64,000 bases of DNA, taken from Palauibacter sp965207805 (GTDB taxonomy: Bacteria; Gemmatimonadota; Gemmatimonadetes; Palauibacterales; Palauibacteraceae). A program made the position numbers and the translations under genes. Position 1 is the stretch's first letter. The number at the start of each line of letters is the position of its first letter. The stretch covers positions 2,542,001 through 2,606,000 of the forward strand of contig OZ242312.1 of the NCBI GenBank assembly GCA_965207805.1, given 5' to 3'. Below the pieces are notes generated by a model. It was not told the origin of the DNA. It ran no database searches and saw nothing but the letters and a program-made list of their open reading frames with translations. Positions 34,554 through 43,800 of this stretch are shown piece by piece.

Positions 34554-34571
34554 ACGTTCCCGCGGGAACGT
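34554..34571. repeat. 18-bp perfect palindrome between convergent genes
   Basis: ACGTTCCCGCGGGAACGT lies between the ATP-grasp and SDR stop codons. Its right part (CCGCGGGAACGTC, 34560-34572) recurs at 46187-46199 and, inverted, at 35441-35453. It lacks a T-run. It may be a protein-binding site, a recombination-related repeat or a transcription stop region. Confidence 0.55.
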
Positions 34572-34577
34572 CGGGCG

Positions 34578-35396
34578 TCAGCGAAAGGCTCGGCGCAGCA
34601 GAAATTCGTAGATGCCGTCGCCGAGCCACTTCCTGATGAAGAGCGCGGGCCGCGCCATCGAGCCCTTGACGTATCTTCGGCGGGGATTGGGGGTGGTAGC
34701 GGCCTCGAGCAACACCTCGGCGAGTACGCGGGCCGCGGTGCTCCGGTCCTGTGCCTTCGGATCGTCGAACATTCTGAAGAACGGTTCGAACTGCGCCTTG
34801 TACGCGGTGCCGTCGTAGTACTCGTTCAACCGCGCTCGGGTCACGTCGATGAACTCGGTCCTGATCGCGCCCGGTTCGACGAGGACGACCTGGATGTTGA
34901 ACGGCGCGGTCTCGAGGCGGAGGCAGTCGGACCAGCCTTCGACCGCGTGCTTGGTGGCCACGTACCAGGCCCCGAGTGGTACGAAGATCTTCCCCACCAC
35001 GGATGAAACGTTGATGATCCGGCCCGAGCGCCGCGCTCTCATGTGCGGCAGGACGAGCCGTGTGAGGTGGGCGAGGCCGAACAGGTTCACCTCGAACTGG
35101 TACCGCGCGTCGTCGAGCGGGATGTCTTCGACGGGGCCGTAGAGGCCGAAGCCGGCGTTGTTGATGAGGACATCGATGCGCCCCTCGTCCTCGATGATCC
35201 GGCTCACGGCCCGCTCATTGTCGCCTTCCTTCGTGACATCCATCTCCACGGGCGCCATGCCGTGTTCGGCCAGCTCCCGCAGGCGATCCCGACGTCGGGC
35301 GCCGGCGTACACGGTATGACCTTTCCGAGCCAGGAGGATCGCGGCTTCACGCCCGATCCCGGCGGATGCTCCGGTGACCAGCACGACCTTGCCCAT
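34578..35396 (-). CDS. Short-chain dehydrogenase/reductase
   Basis: A 272-residue classical SDR: TGASAGIGREA cofactor motif, LINNAGFG, the catalytic Ser in NVSSVVG and YVATK. It uses NAD(P)H to interconvert an alcohol and a ketone; the substrate is unknown. It ends 7 bp from the palindrome and starts near the left edge of the low-G+C island. Confidence 0.9.
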   Translation of the reverse strand: MGKVVLVTGASAGIGREAAILLARKGHTVYAGARRRDRLRELAEHGMAPVEMDVTKEGDNERAVSRIIEDEGRIDVLINNAGFGLYGPVEDIPLDDARYQFEVNLFGLAHLTRLVLPHMRARRSGRIINVSSVVGKIFVPLGAWYVATKHAVEGWSDCLRLETAPFNIQVVLVEPGAIRTEFIDVTRARLNEYYDGTAYKAQFEPFFRMFDDPKAQDRSTAARVLAEVLLEAATTPNPRRRYVKGSMARPALFIRKWLGDGIYEFLLRRAFR

Positions 35397-36279
35397 GGCG
35401 CTGCTCCTTCCGCCGGCGTCTTCTTTCGGGGGCGCGTGAAGACGTTCCCGCGGACTGCTCAGATTGTTTTCTTAAATCACTGTCAAAGAATGATTTATCG
35501 GCATATCAACGGCATTGCTCCCACCAATATTTCCGCCGGGAAGAACTGGATTCCAATGGCCCTTGGTGGCGGCAACGGGACGTAAGCGTTCGCGGATTTG
35601 GCGGAAGGCCCAAGCAGTCGACGCGGTCGGTGAAACGAAGCACGGCCCGCTCGGTGAGAGGTCGCGACACGTCACCCCGCTCGTTCGTCCGAAGGATCTC
35701 GCTGCAAAACTCTTGTCGCGTCGTCGGGGCAGACATACGGGTCCACTGTCCGGCGGTGAATCTCGGTCCCCATGGATCGGTGTTTCACGCACCCGATCCT
35801 CCTCAGCCTTCTTCGTGTTGATTCCGCAACACCTTGCCCGATCGTCTCCATTCTAGCCGGAGCATTTCCTCTTGGCTCCAATGCCCCGCAGCCCACGTCT
35901 CCGAGTTCTTCTCAGCCACAGGCTCACGGTCGGGGCGCGAGACCGCGCCCGACGGCCATCGATTCGTCGCCCGCGCCGACCGCCCCATCCGACGCCGCCG
36001 GATCGCTCTCCCGCGCCATCTCGCAGGTCGCGTCATCCCGATTGAGCGCTGACGCGCAAACCAATCCCTGAGACCCATTCCTTGCTCGAGCTTGCATCGA
36101 GCGGCCCACCCTTACACCATCCGCCGCCAGCAGGCTGGTCGCCCCGCCCCACGTCCCGCGGGCGACTTCGGCCTTGCTCGAGTACGCGGCGAACCGACCG
36201 GGCTCGCCCCGCAAGCGTTGGTCTCGCATCCGGTGCATGTTCACCGGAGATTTCCAACCCCATTTCTCGAAGAGGATTC
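35397..36279. other. Non-coding stretch at the left edge of the island
   Basis: About 880 bp with no convincing gene on either strand. It opens with the 13-bp repeat (35441-35453) and then turns AT-rich (TTGTTTTCTTAAATCACTG). Short open frames are present but lack ribosome-binding sites and recognisable motifs. A run ending GAAGAGGATTC is the ribosome-binding region of the following lipoprotein gene. Confidence 0.5.
35441..35453 (-). repeat. 13-bp island-edge repeat, left copy (inverted)
   Basis: GACGTTCCCGCGG is the reverse complement of CCGCGGGAACGTC at 46187-46199 and of part of the palindrome at 34554. Three copies of a 13-mer in 64 kb is far above chance. With the right copy it flanks the low-G+C region in inverted orientation. 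Confidence 0.6.
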
Positions 36280-38409
36280 ATGAAACGGTCTCTATTCGCT
36301 GTCATCGCTCTTGCCGTCGGCCTCGTGTCCTGCGGGGAGACGGGCGATCCCCTATCCCCGAGCCTCGCATCGGTGCCGGTCGCCGTTGAATCGGGCGCGG
36401 CGCTGAAGAGCGAAGTCGAGGAGCTTCCGCCGGGCGAGGCGGTGGCGGCCCGCATCCTGAAGCCGGGCTGCGTGATTCACTATCGTATCTCATCGGACCT
36501 GTACGTGGTGCAGTGGTTCAAGATCGCGCACAGCGAGGCGGCGAAGAAGGGTTCGGAGGGTCTTCAGGTCATCGTCCACGAAGTCAACGTGAGCGTGACC
36601 CGACCCACCGAGGAAGGGGAGGAGAACGGCGAGACGGAGACGCTGCCCGCCAAGCTCGACATCCGAGCTGTTTGCAAGGCACCCGCCACGGAACTGGGCG
36701 AGTCGGAGAACCAGGACTGGATGAAGGCTCACTTGGGCAACAAGGGTCTCGACTTCTCCACCGCGTCGGAAGACGAATCGGCCTCGCGCGGCCCGTTGGC
36801 CGAGGCCGCGCACTTGGCGTGGTCCGGTATCCTCGGGCTCGGGAAGCAGTTGCTCCCGGCCCCGCTGAGCGCGCAGGAAGAGGGCGAGACGTGCGCCACT
36901 TGGGCCTACACCGGCAGTGCCGGCATCATCTGCACGCGTTGGTCGATCGAGATCACCTGCCCCTTCGGATTCGACTACGAGGCCTCATCGGGGCAGTGCC
37001 GGGGCAACGGATTCGGCGGCGGAGTGTCCCCCGGCCCCGGCGGCGGTGGTGGCGGAGGAGGATCCAGCCCCGGCGGTGGTGGCGGCAATGGGGGCGGCGG
37101 CCAGGGAGGGGGAGAAGGAGAGACGGAAGGCGAGGGCGAGGGAGAAGGCGAGGGCGAAGGAGAAGGTGAGGGCGAAGGAGAAGGCGAGGGTGAAGGAGAA
37201 GGTGAGGGAGAAGGCGAGGGTGAGGGAGAAGGCGAGGGTGAAGGCGAGGGAGAGGGTGAAGGCGAGGGTGAGGGCGAAGGAGAAGGCGAGGGCGAAGGTG
37301 AAGGCGAGGGAGAAGGAGAAGGCGAGGGAGAGGGTGAAGGCGAGGGCGAGGGTGAAGGCGAGGGCGAGGGTGAAGGCGAGGGCGAGGGAGAAGGCGAGGG
37401 CGAAGGTGAAGGCGAGGGCGAAGGTGAAGGCGAGGGCGAGGGCGAAGGCGAGGGTGAAGGCGAAGGCGAGGGAGAAGGCGAAGGCGAGGGAGAGCCCATA
37501 ACCGTAGCTTTCACGCTGCGTTGCGATGGGACGGTCATACGAGGCAACACCGGCGGTTGCAGCGTTTCCGCGCCAACCGACGTAACTCTGAGCACACTGC
37601 ATTTCTTGTGGTCGGCGTCGGGAAGCCGTGCGAGAAAATCCGGCTACGGAGCCTCCGCGTGGGAGGGGACGGCAGTGGGGCCTACAACGATCTCGGTAAC
37701 GGTTTCGGATCCGGCAGGGGAGATCGCCAGCTTCAGCGATTCCCGGAAGGTCAACGTGACCCCGCGCTCGTGGACGTTCAACCGACCGACCCCAGCCAAG
37801 GGTAGTCGGGCGACCTATGGGGGCACGGGCTGGGACAAAGGCAAGTGGGGACAGCACGATGCCGGCACCACCACCGTCCCGCTCGTCGCCGAAGGGGACG
37901 GTCCGTGGACGGGTCTGTACATGGCGTCCGGTCCGCCCGTTCACAACGGCAACAACAGCATCACGCTGCATTTCGACCTTGACCCCAATGGCAGCGCACA
38001 TCCGAAGGCAAATCAGGTTTCGTGCTTTTCCGCCAAGAGTACCGCCCAGAACGCCAACGTTGTCGCGGTGAACGCCGCGTGCGGGACATCGTCGGCACTG
38101 TCCACTTGGAAGGCCCGTGTGATTGCACACGAGGAGGCCCACGCCAACGCCGGAGACAAGTGCCTCCGGTCTGCGTCGACAAGAAACAAGATCGCCGAAT
38201 TGGAGCGGACCATCGGGAGTGAGGTGAACGAGTTGCGGACAAGGCTATACCGCACTTGGAACAGGTTTTGGGAGCAGTCTGTCCTCCCGGCGTTCGAGGG
38301 AAGGCTAACGACGCCGACCAGCCCTAAGTTTTGGGAATACCGTTTCAAGGGCAGTTGGAATCACCACGCACTGGCGGGCGTACGGGAAGGCGGGGCAACT
38401 AGTTGCTGA
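36280..38409 (+). CDS. Lipoprotein with Gly-Glu repeat and HExxH-type C-terminus
   Basis: A 709-residue protein with a lipobox (GLVSC-G, residue about 19), so probably lipid-anchored. Residues about 30-240 form a globular part with a Cys-rich end (CATWAYTGSAGIICTRW...C), then a Gly-rich stretch (about 250-281), 123 alternating Glu/Gly residues (283-405), a beta-sandwich-like part, and a C-terminal domain with HEEAH at 617-621 (AHEEAHANAGDKC). HEEAH resembles the HExxH zinc site, but a third ligand is not identified. RBS AGAGGA precedes the ATG. I do not recognise the family. It is the first gene of the island. Confidence 0.72.
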   Translation: MKRSLFAVIALAVGLVSCGETGDPLSPSLASVPVAVESGAALKSEVEELPPGEAVAARILKPGCVIHYRISSDLYVVQWFKIAHSEAAKKGSEGLQVIVHEVNVSVTRPTEEGEENGETETLPAKLDIRAVCKAPATELGESENQDWMKAHLGNKGLDFSTASEDESASRGPLAEAAHLAWSGILGLGKQLLPAPLSAQEEGETCATWAYTGSAGIICTRWSIEITCPFGFDYEASSGQCRGNGFGGGVSPGPGGGGGGGGSSPGGGGGNGGGGQGGGEGETEGEGEGEGEGEGEGEGEGEGEGEGEGEGEGEGEGEGEGEGEGEGEGEGEGEGEGEGEGEGEGEGEGEGEGEGEGEGEGEGEGEGEGEGEGEGEGEGEGEGEGEGEGEGEGEGEGEGEGEGEGEPITVAFTLRCDGTVIRGNTGGCSVSAPTDVTLSTLHFLWSASGSRARKSGYGASAWEGTAVGPTTISVTVSDPAGEIASFSDSRKVNVTPRSWTFNRPTPAKGSRATYGGTGWDKGKWGQHDAGTTTVPLVAEGDGPWTGLYMASGPPVHNGNNSITLHFDLDPNGSAHPKANQVSCFSAKSTAQNANVVAVNAACGTSSALSTWKARVIAHEEAHANAGDKCLRSASTRNKIAELERTIGSEVNELRTRLYRTWNRFWEQSVLPAFEGRLTTPTSPKFWEYRFKGSWNHHALAGVREGGATSC
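37126..37494 (+). repeat. Hexanucleotide repeat encoding (Gly-Glu)n
   Basis: About 61 tandem copies of GGNGAR (GGCGAG, GGTGAA, GGAGAA, GGCGAA and others), 369 bp, all purine except for the third base of Gly codons. Because the unit is 6 bp and free of stop codons, all six frames stay open, and slippage in multiples of six keeps the reading frame. Confidence 0.95.
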
Positions 38410-38462
38410 ACCGGTCCCGGACTCGGTGCCGCAAGATGAACACGAGACAAGAGGACATCGAG

Positions 38463-39269
38463 ATGGAGTCGAAGACACGGAACAGGGTACTTGGCGTCGT
38501 CGCCCTGACTGCGCTTCTCGCGTCGGGCGAAGGCGTCGCTCAGGAGCGAGAGAGGTCGCAGGAGACCCCGGTCGGACCGGGACTTGTGCTGGACGAAGAC
38601 GGCGGACGGCGGCTGCCGACTCCAGCGGACGCGCTGAGGGCATTTTGGGAGCCAGCGATTCTTCCTCACCCCGAGAACTGGGCCGCGCGCGCCCAGCCGG
38701 CTATCGCCGTATTGCGGCAGGAGTACGAGCGTCATCCGCCGGTAGAACTGGACGCGCTGGCGAACGCTTTGGCCGACTCAGTATTGGCGGCCGAAGTCCC
38801 GGAAGACATGACCGAGGAGTACTATCTGGAGGTAGACATTTTCACGACGCTGAACTCGGCAGCTCGTGCGGGCGGATACGGGACGGCTCACGCGGGGTCG
38901 TTTGACGCGCTGGTCCGGATCTACGAAACGGTCGTAGATAGGGCGCTGGCCGATGGCGGCACGGACCCCGTGGAAGAACTCAGACGCCGTGGGGGGCCAC
39001 GTGGCGCCTTCCGGCTAAGGGAAGCACTTTGGACAATATTTTCGGCAGATCGCACTGGGCGTGGTGCGGATTACGTGCTGGCCGTGATCGCCGCGAGTGA
39101 GCCGCCGAGCATCGAAGATGTTTGGCCGATACGTCCCGGCTCCCTGTGGTGCGAAGCGGCGAACGTCGTGCGGAAGAACTCCGGGCTTGACGACCATCCC
39201 CGGAAGGATGAGTTGCCTCCCCTCGCGCTAGACGACGAGATGTTCTACCAGCTCTGCGGATACCACTAG
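38463..39269 (+). CDS. Exported protein, island-specific family
   Basis: 268 residues, unrecognised. The start at 38463 gives a signal peptide (VLGVVALTALLASGEGVAQE) and has AGAGGA 8 bases upstream. The mature part is helical and hydrophilic; it contains GSFDALVRIYETVVD and ELDALANALADSVL, which also occur in the broken neighbour at 39323-39843, so this family is duplicated here. Base composition is lower in G+C than the flanking genes. Confidence 0.75.
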   Translation: MESKTRNRVLGVVALTALLASGEGVAQERERSQETPVGPGLVLDEDGGRRLPTPADALRAFWEPAILPHPENWAARAQPAIAVLRQEYERHPPVELDALANALADSVLAAEVPEDMTEEYYLEVDIFTTLNSAARAGGYGTAHAGSFDALVRIYETVVDRALADGGTDPVEELRRRGGPRGAFRLREALWTIFSADRTGRGADYVLAVIAASEPPSIEDVWPIRPGSLWCEAANVVRKNSGLDDHPRKDELPPLALDDEMFYQLCGYH

Positions 39270-39322
39270 ATCTTGATCTCAGGACGGTTGTTCACAGGAT
39301 CGACGAGGAAGAGCTTCGGAGG

Positions 39323-39843
39323 ATGAAGAAGCGAGCCGGTGACTACGTTCGGCCGTTCGTGTTGTTGGCTGTGGCGGTGCCGACGAGCGCCGAATCGGCG
39401 CAGGAGTGGACGGAGGGACTTCCGCCGCCCCAGCTTCGATTCGGCGCTCATACGTGACGTGGAGGCGTGGCAGTTCCCGACCCCGTTCGACGCGCTTCGT
39501 GTACTACGCGAACCGCCTGCCCCGGGGTGACGGAGGTCGGAAAGTGATCCGACCGCGGCGGTGCTGGCGCAGCGGTTCGAACCGAGGTCGCGAACCGAGT
39601 TGGACGCGTTCACGGATGCCTTGGCGACGGTCGTGCTGGACGAGTCGGCGGACAAGGACCTTCGCTGGGAAGCGTCATTCACGCTCATACGAGCGGCCAA
39701 CGCCGACAAGTCGCAACCCGTACGAGGGCGCGTTTGACGTGCTGGTGCGGATTTACGAGACGTTGGTGAGCGGCGGTTCGAGGCGCGGTCTCCCGCGCCT
39801 GCCCGCTGCCTCCGGGAGCGGCGAAAAAGCCAAGGGGTCGTAG
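39323..39843 (+). pseudogene. Frameshifted paralogue of the preceding gene
   Basis: ATG at 39323 (after GGAAGAG) opens a signal-peptide-like frame KKRAGDYVRPFVLLAVAVP that stops early. Pieces homologous to the gene at 38463-39269 then appear in other frames: ELDAFTDALATVVLDESADKD matches ELDALANALADSVLAAEVPED, and, one frame further on, GAFDVLVRIYETLVS matches GSFDALVRIYETVVD. At least two frameshifts separate them, so the gene is dead unless the sequence contains errors. Confidence 0.8.
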
Positions 39844-39927
39844 GGGGGCGGAGCGTCCCCCTGCAAGCCCGCCACGTTGAACGTGGCGTCGGCTGGCTGC
39901 CGGCCATTACCGGGCCGGAAGCCAGCC
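39843..39927. repeat. Cluster of three inverted repeats, possible oriT or structured RNA
   Basis: Three inverted repeats follow each other in 85 bp: GGGG-GCGGAGCGT-CCCC (39843-39861); GCCACGTT-G-AACGTGGC (39871-39887), perfect with a one-base centre; and a 15-bp arm pair GGCTGGCTGCCGGCC/GGCCGGAAGCCAGCC with one mismatch and 7-base spacer (39891-39927). Such a set directly after a decayed gene in an island recalls transfer origins or transposon ends. No relaxase gene was found nearby, so this remains a guess. Confidence 0.5.
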
Positions 39928-40235
39928 CCTTTGGGCCGCCTCCGAAGCGCCCCTCGGCGCACCGACCGAAGCAACGGACGAGGGCCTGTCTCTCGACGGC
40001 TGTATGGGCCGCGCAGTCGTCCGTGAACCGGCGCCCCCGCCGTAAAGGAGCGGCGCGTCGGTATGCGACATCAACACCGTTCCGACGGGCCGCCAGCGGA
40101 GAGTCAACCGCCCCGCGAGGGGGATTCGTCGCCCCAGCCGCCCGGCTTGGGGGCCGACGCCCGGACGCCGCGATCCCCGACGCGCTATTGACTCGGCTTG
40201 CTCACGGACGCCTTCTTGAACGCGGGGTGCAGCCG
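39928..40235. other. No convincing gene
   Basis: About 310 bp following the inverted repeats. A frame on the plus strand stays open into the small gene at 40236, but its residues here are Arg/Ala-rich and look like shadow coding. No promoter or hairpin stands out. Confidence 0.4.
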
Positions 40236-40517
40236 ATGAACGAGTTCGACGAAGGCGTCATTCTGCGGGCCCATCGGTTCCGGGCCGAGTTGGCCGGATA
40301 CCGGATCGAGCGCGGCCACTACATGGACGGCGAGGACGATCGCGCGGACCGGTGGTACGTGGTGCCCTCCTCCCGGGAGGTCTCGACGGACGCCGACCGG
40401 TCGGGAGCGGGGTTCCGCACGGTCGCCGAAGCGGCGGACGAGGCCGTGGGGCTGGCCGGCGAGAGGCGGGGTCCGACGCACGGGGGTACCGATTCGGGCT
40501 CGCCCGGACGCTCGTGA
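40236..40517 (+). CDS. Small acidic hypothetical protein
   Basis: 93 residues, unrecognised, starting at ATG 40236 (MNEFDEGVILRAH). The core RAELAGYRIERGHYMDGEDD, WYVVP and AEAADEAVGLAGE reads like a compact domain with an acidic patch, and a disordered C-terminus. Codon use is normal for high-G+C genes. No good ribosome-binding site is evident. It sits alone between the inverted-repeat cluster and a lipoprotein gene. Confidence 0.45.
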   Translation: MNEFDEGVILRAHRFRAELAGYRIERGHYMDGEDDRADRWYVVPSSREVSTDADRSGAGFRTVAEAADEAVGLAGERRGPTHGGTDSGSPGRS

Positions 40518-40836
40518 CGGACGACGAGAAGCGGGTCAGATACGGACCGGCGGAGCTTCTCCCAGGAGTGGGGACTTCGTGTCGGACGACGATCTGAACG
40601 CTCGGGTGCTGGGTTGGCTCGAAAACGGTGGCCAACGCCCGCATCCACGGGTCCGCTGAAGAAGCGCCCCGTGGACCGGTTTCGAGGTTGATCGGCCGCA
40701 CCTGAAGCCCTTGGCCCGCTGGCCCTACCGGCTCGTGTCGCCGCTTCGCCCCGAGCCCTCGGAGGGACGGGACGAGGCGGCGGCGTAGGAAACACTTCCG
40801 GCTGTCCATGGGCGCCGGAGCAAGCGAGGTCGGACC
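40518..40836 (+). other. No convincing gene; short gene remnants possible
   Basis: About 320 bp. Short stretches such as LKPLARWPYRLVSPLRPEP look as if they could be remnants of a mobile-element gene, but they are separated by stops and cannot be assigned. Confidence 0.35.
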
Positions 40837-43800
40837 ATGGCATTGAAGGGTTCCGGAACGGCAGCGCTCATGACCATTCTGCTAGTCGCGTGCGGGGACT
40901 CCGCGACACCGCCCGACTCTTCGCCTCGGCGGAGGCCTCCGCCGATGATACCGCCCCTGACGGTTTCGGTAAGTCCAACCGAGGCGACGATTGTTGCGCT
41001 GGACGATACGGTTCGGCTCACGGCGGAGGTGCGCGACCATACCGGCGGGGTGATCCCCGCCGCATCCGTCAGTTGGTCGAGCACCGATGCGTCGGTCGCG
41101 CGCGTGGACGATTCGGGGCTGGTCACGGCGCAGGCCAATGGGACGACGACGATCAGGGCCCGTACGGGGCGGGGTTTGGGCGATGCGCTCATCACCGTGA
41201 TGCAGATCCCGACCAGCATGGCGGTGGCTCCGGCGCGGCTGAATTTCAGGAAGATCGGCGAGACAGCCCACCTGACCGCCTCGGGCGTGGACGCCAACGG
41301 CCACGCCATCGTGGGCGACACCATCGCCGCCACCTGGTCGAGCGACGACGCGTCGGTTGCAAGCGTGGACTCGACAGGCCTGGTGACGGCAGTCCGTAAT
41401 GGATCTGCGGTAGTGAGAGCGACGTGGCGCTCCTACGCCTTTACGGTTGCCGTCACGGTCACGGATGCATCCGAGGATCGGGAAGCTCTCGAAAGTCTTT
41501 ACCGTGCCGCCGGCGGCGATGCTTGGCACAGCAATCGGAGTTGGTTGAGCGGTGCGCCTCTTTCCGAGTGGCATGGGGTGCGGGTCGCTCCGAACGGCCG
41601 CGTCGATGGCCTCGACCTTACGGGCAACGGCTTGACCGGGTCCATACCGGCCGAACTGGGAAACATGGCGAACCTGCGATTCCTTCGGCTCGGCGACAAT
41701 GAGTTGACCGGGCCGATTCCCCCGGAGCTGGGCAAGCTCAACCTGCTGGAGTCGCTAGAGCTGCTGCGGAGTGGAGTGAACGGTCCCGTTCCCCCGGAAC
41801 TCGGAGGCCTGATCTCCTTGACGCAGCTGTTCCTCGGCCAGAATGACTTGTCAGGACCGTTGCCGGTCGAGATCGGCGATCTCACGAGGCTGAGGAATCT
41901 CCAACTCCTGCATAACCCGCGTCTTACGGGAATTCTCCCTATCAGCCTCGCGAATCTGAGGGAGTTGTCCAGTTTTTTCGCGTACGGAACGGGTCTATGC
42001 GCTCCGTTAGGTGACGCGTTTCGCGAGTGGCTGAACGGCATCGAAGATCATCTGTTGGACGAATGTGCCGAGGACGATGTTCAGCGGCTCTTGTTGAGGG
42101 AGTTTTTCGACAGTACGGGTGGCGAGTCTTGGATCAACGGAGAAGGCTGGAATTCCGACGCGGACGTGGGGCACTGGTACGGGCTTGCATCGGAGGATGG
42201 GTTGGTACGGTCCATCTCGCTGGCGGGCAACGGTCTGACGGGTCAAATACCTTCCTCGGTCGTGACGATCCCGAAACTGCGAGACCTGGATCTTCGCGAC
42301 AACGGTCTCGTTGGGCAGATTCCGGCAGGAATCGGCTATTCCAACGCGCTCACCGACCTGCGGCTTGGCGGGAATGCGGGGTTGGAGGGGGCGTTCCCGT
42401 TCAGCATCACGGACCTGGAGCTGGAGGTTCTCGAATACGGGGGGACTGGGCTCTGCATGCCCCCGACTCGGGGTTTTCTCGACTGGCGTGAACGTGTCGA
42501 CGTGGTGGAAGGACCCCTGTGCGAGAATGTCGAGGATGTGCAGGTGGGGCTTGGGGGCTACGTCACGCAGGCCATTCAGCGACCTGAAGGGGACGTTCCG
42601 CTCGTCGCGGGCCGTGACGCTCTGCTGCGAGTGTTTCTCACCAGCGGCACGTCGAATTCCTTCTGGGCACCCAAGGTCGTGGTCGTGCTTGGGATAAGCG
42701 GGAGAGAAGTGTTGCGAGATACGATTCCGGCAAGGCACCCCGTAATGGCTACCTTTGCCGACGAGGGCGATATACTTCGATCCTACAACGTTCCGGTCCC
42801 GGGCGAATTGGTCCGGCCGGGACTCGAATTCGTGATCGAAGCGGATCCGGATGGGTTGCTGCCGCTGGCCGACGGTAGCTCGGTCCGGTATCCGGCCGCC
42901 GGTGCTGCCTCGGTGGGTGTGGTCGAGACGCCTCCAATGGAACTTGTGGTGGTTCCGGTGGTCGAGGCGGCGGCCCCCGACTCCTCGATCTTCGAGTGGA
43001 CGAACAACGTTGCCGACGACAGTCGGGAAGTGGGCCTTCTGCGCTACGCCTTTCCGTTCTCCGAGTTTCACGCGAGGAGTCGCGAGACGTACGTGACTTC
43101 CAGTGCGCTGCATACCATGGACGGGCAGCGGAGATTGGTTCTCGAAATCGAAGGGCTTCGTGCCATTTCGGGAGGTTCCGGCTACTGGTATGGGGCGGCG
43201 GCAACCGTGAATGGTTTTGTTCGCGGCGCCGGACTGCTCGCCGGGCGCGCGAGCATGGGGAAGCCGTCGATTGCGGAACTTGCCCATGAAGTGGGGCACA
43301 ATCTGAATCTGCGACATGCTCCCTGCGGGAACCCTCTTTGGACAGAGCCCGATTTTCCCCACCCGGACGGGGGCATCGGCGCGTGGGGTTATGATTTCCG
43401 CGACGGTACGGCGGTTTCTCCCGAGACGCGCCGGGACGTCATGGGATATTGCTACGGGCAGGCCTGGCTGAGCGATTACTTTTGGGAGAAGGTGCTCGTC
43501 CACCGGGACAGCGTCGGAACCGATGCCCGGGTTGCCGCGTTGCGGTCCCCCAAATCCGAGTTGCTCGTGCTGTGGGGCGGTGTCGCCGATGGGGAGCTTC
43601 GGATCGAGCCCGCCTACCGGATAGCGTCTGCGGAACGTCTTCCGCACGGGCCCGGCCCGTACCGTCTCGAAGGGTTCGCGGATGGTGTTCCGGAATTCTC
43701 CTTCTCGTTCACGCCGGGAGAAGACAAGTTCGGCAACAAGTACTTTTTCTTCATGATCTCGGCGAGGCCTTTGGACCGGATCACGCTCACGGGACCGGAA

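Noticed and set aside
35472..36078. Several short open frames at the island's left edge
   Set aside because: No start signals or protein-like composition; overlaps in different frames suggest chance.
37111..37494. Periodic repeat as a CRISPR array
   Set aside because: Unit is 6 bp without unique spacers, in frame inside a protein gene.
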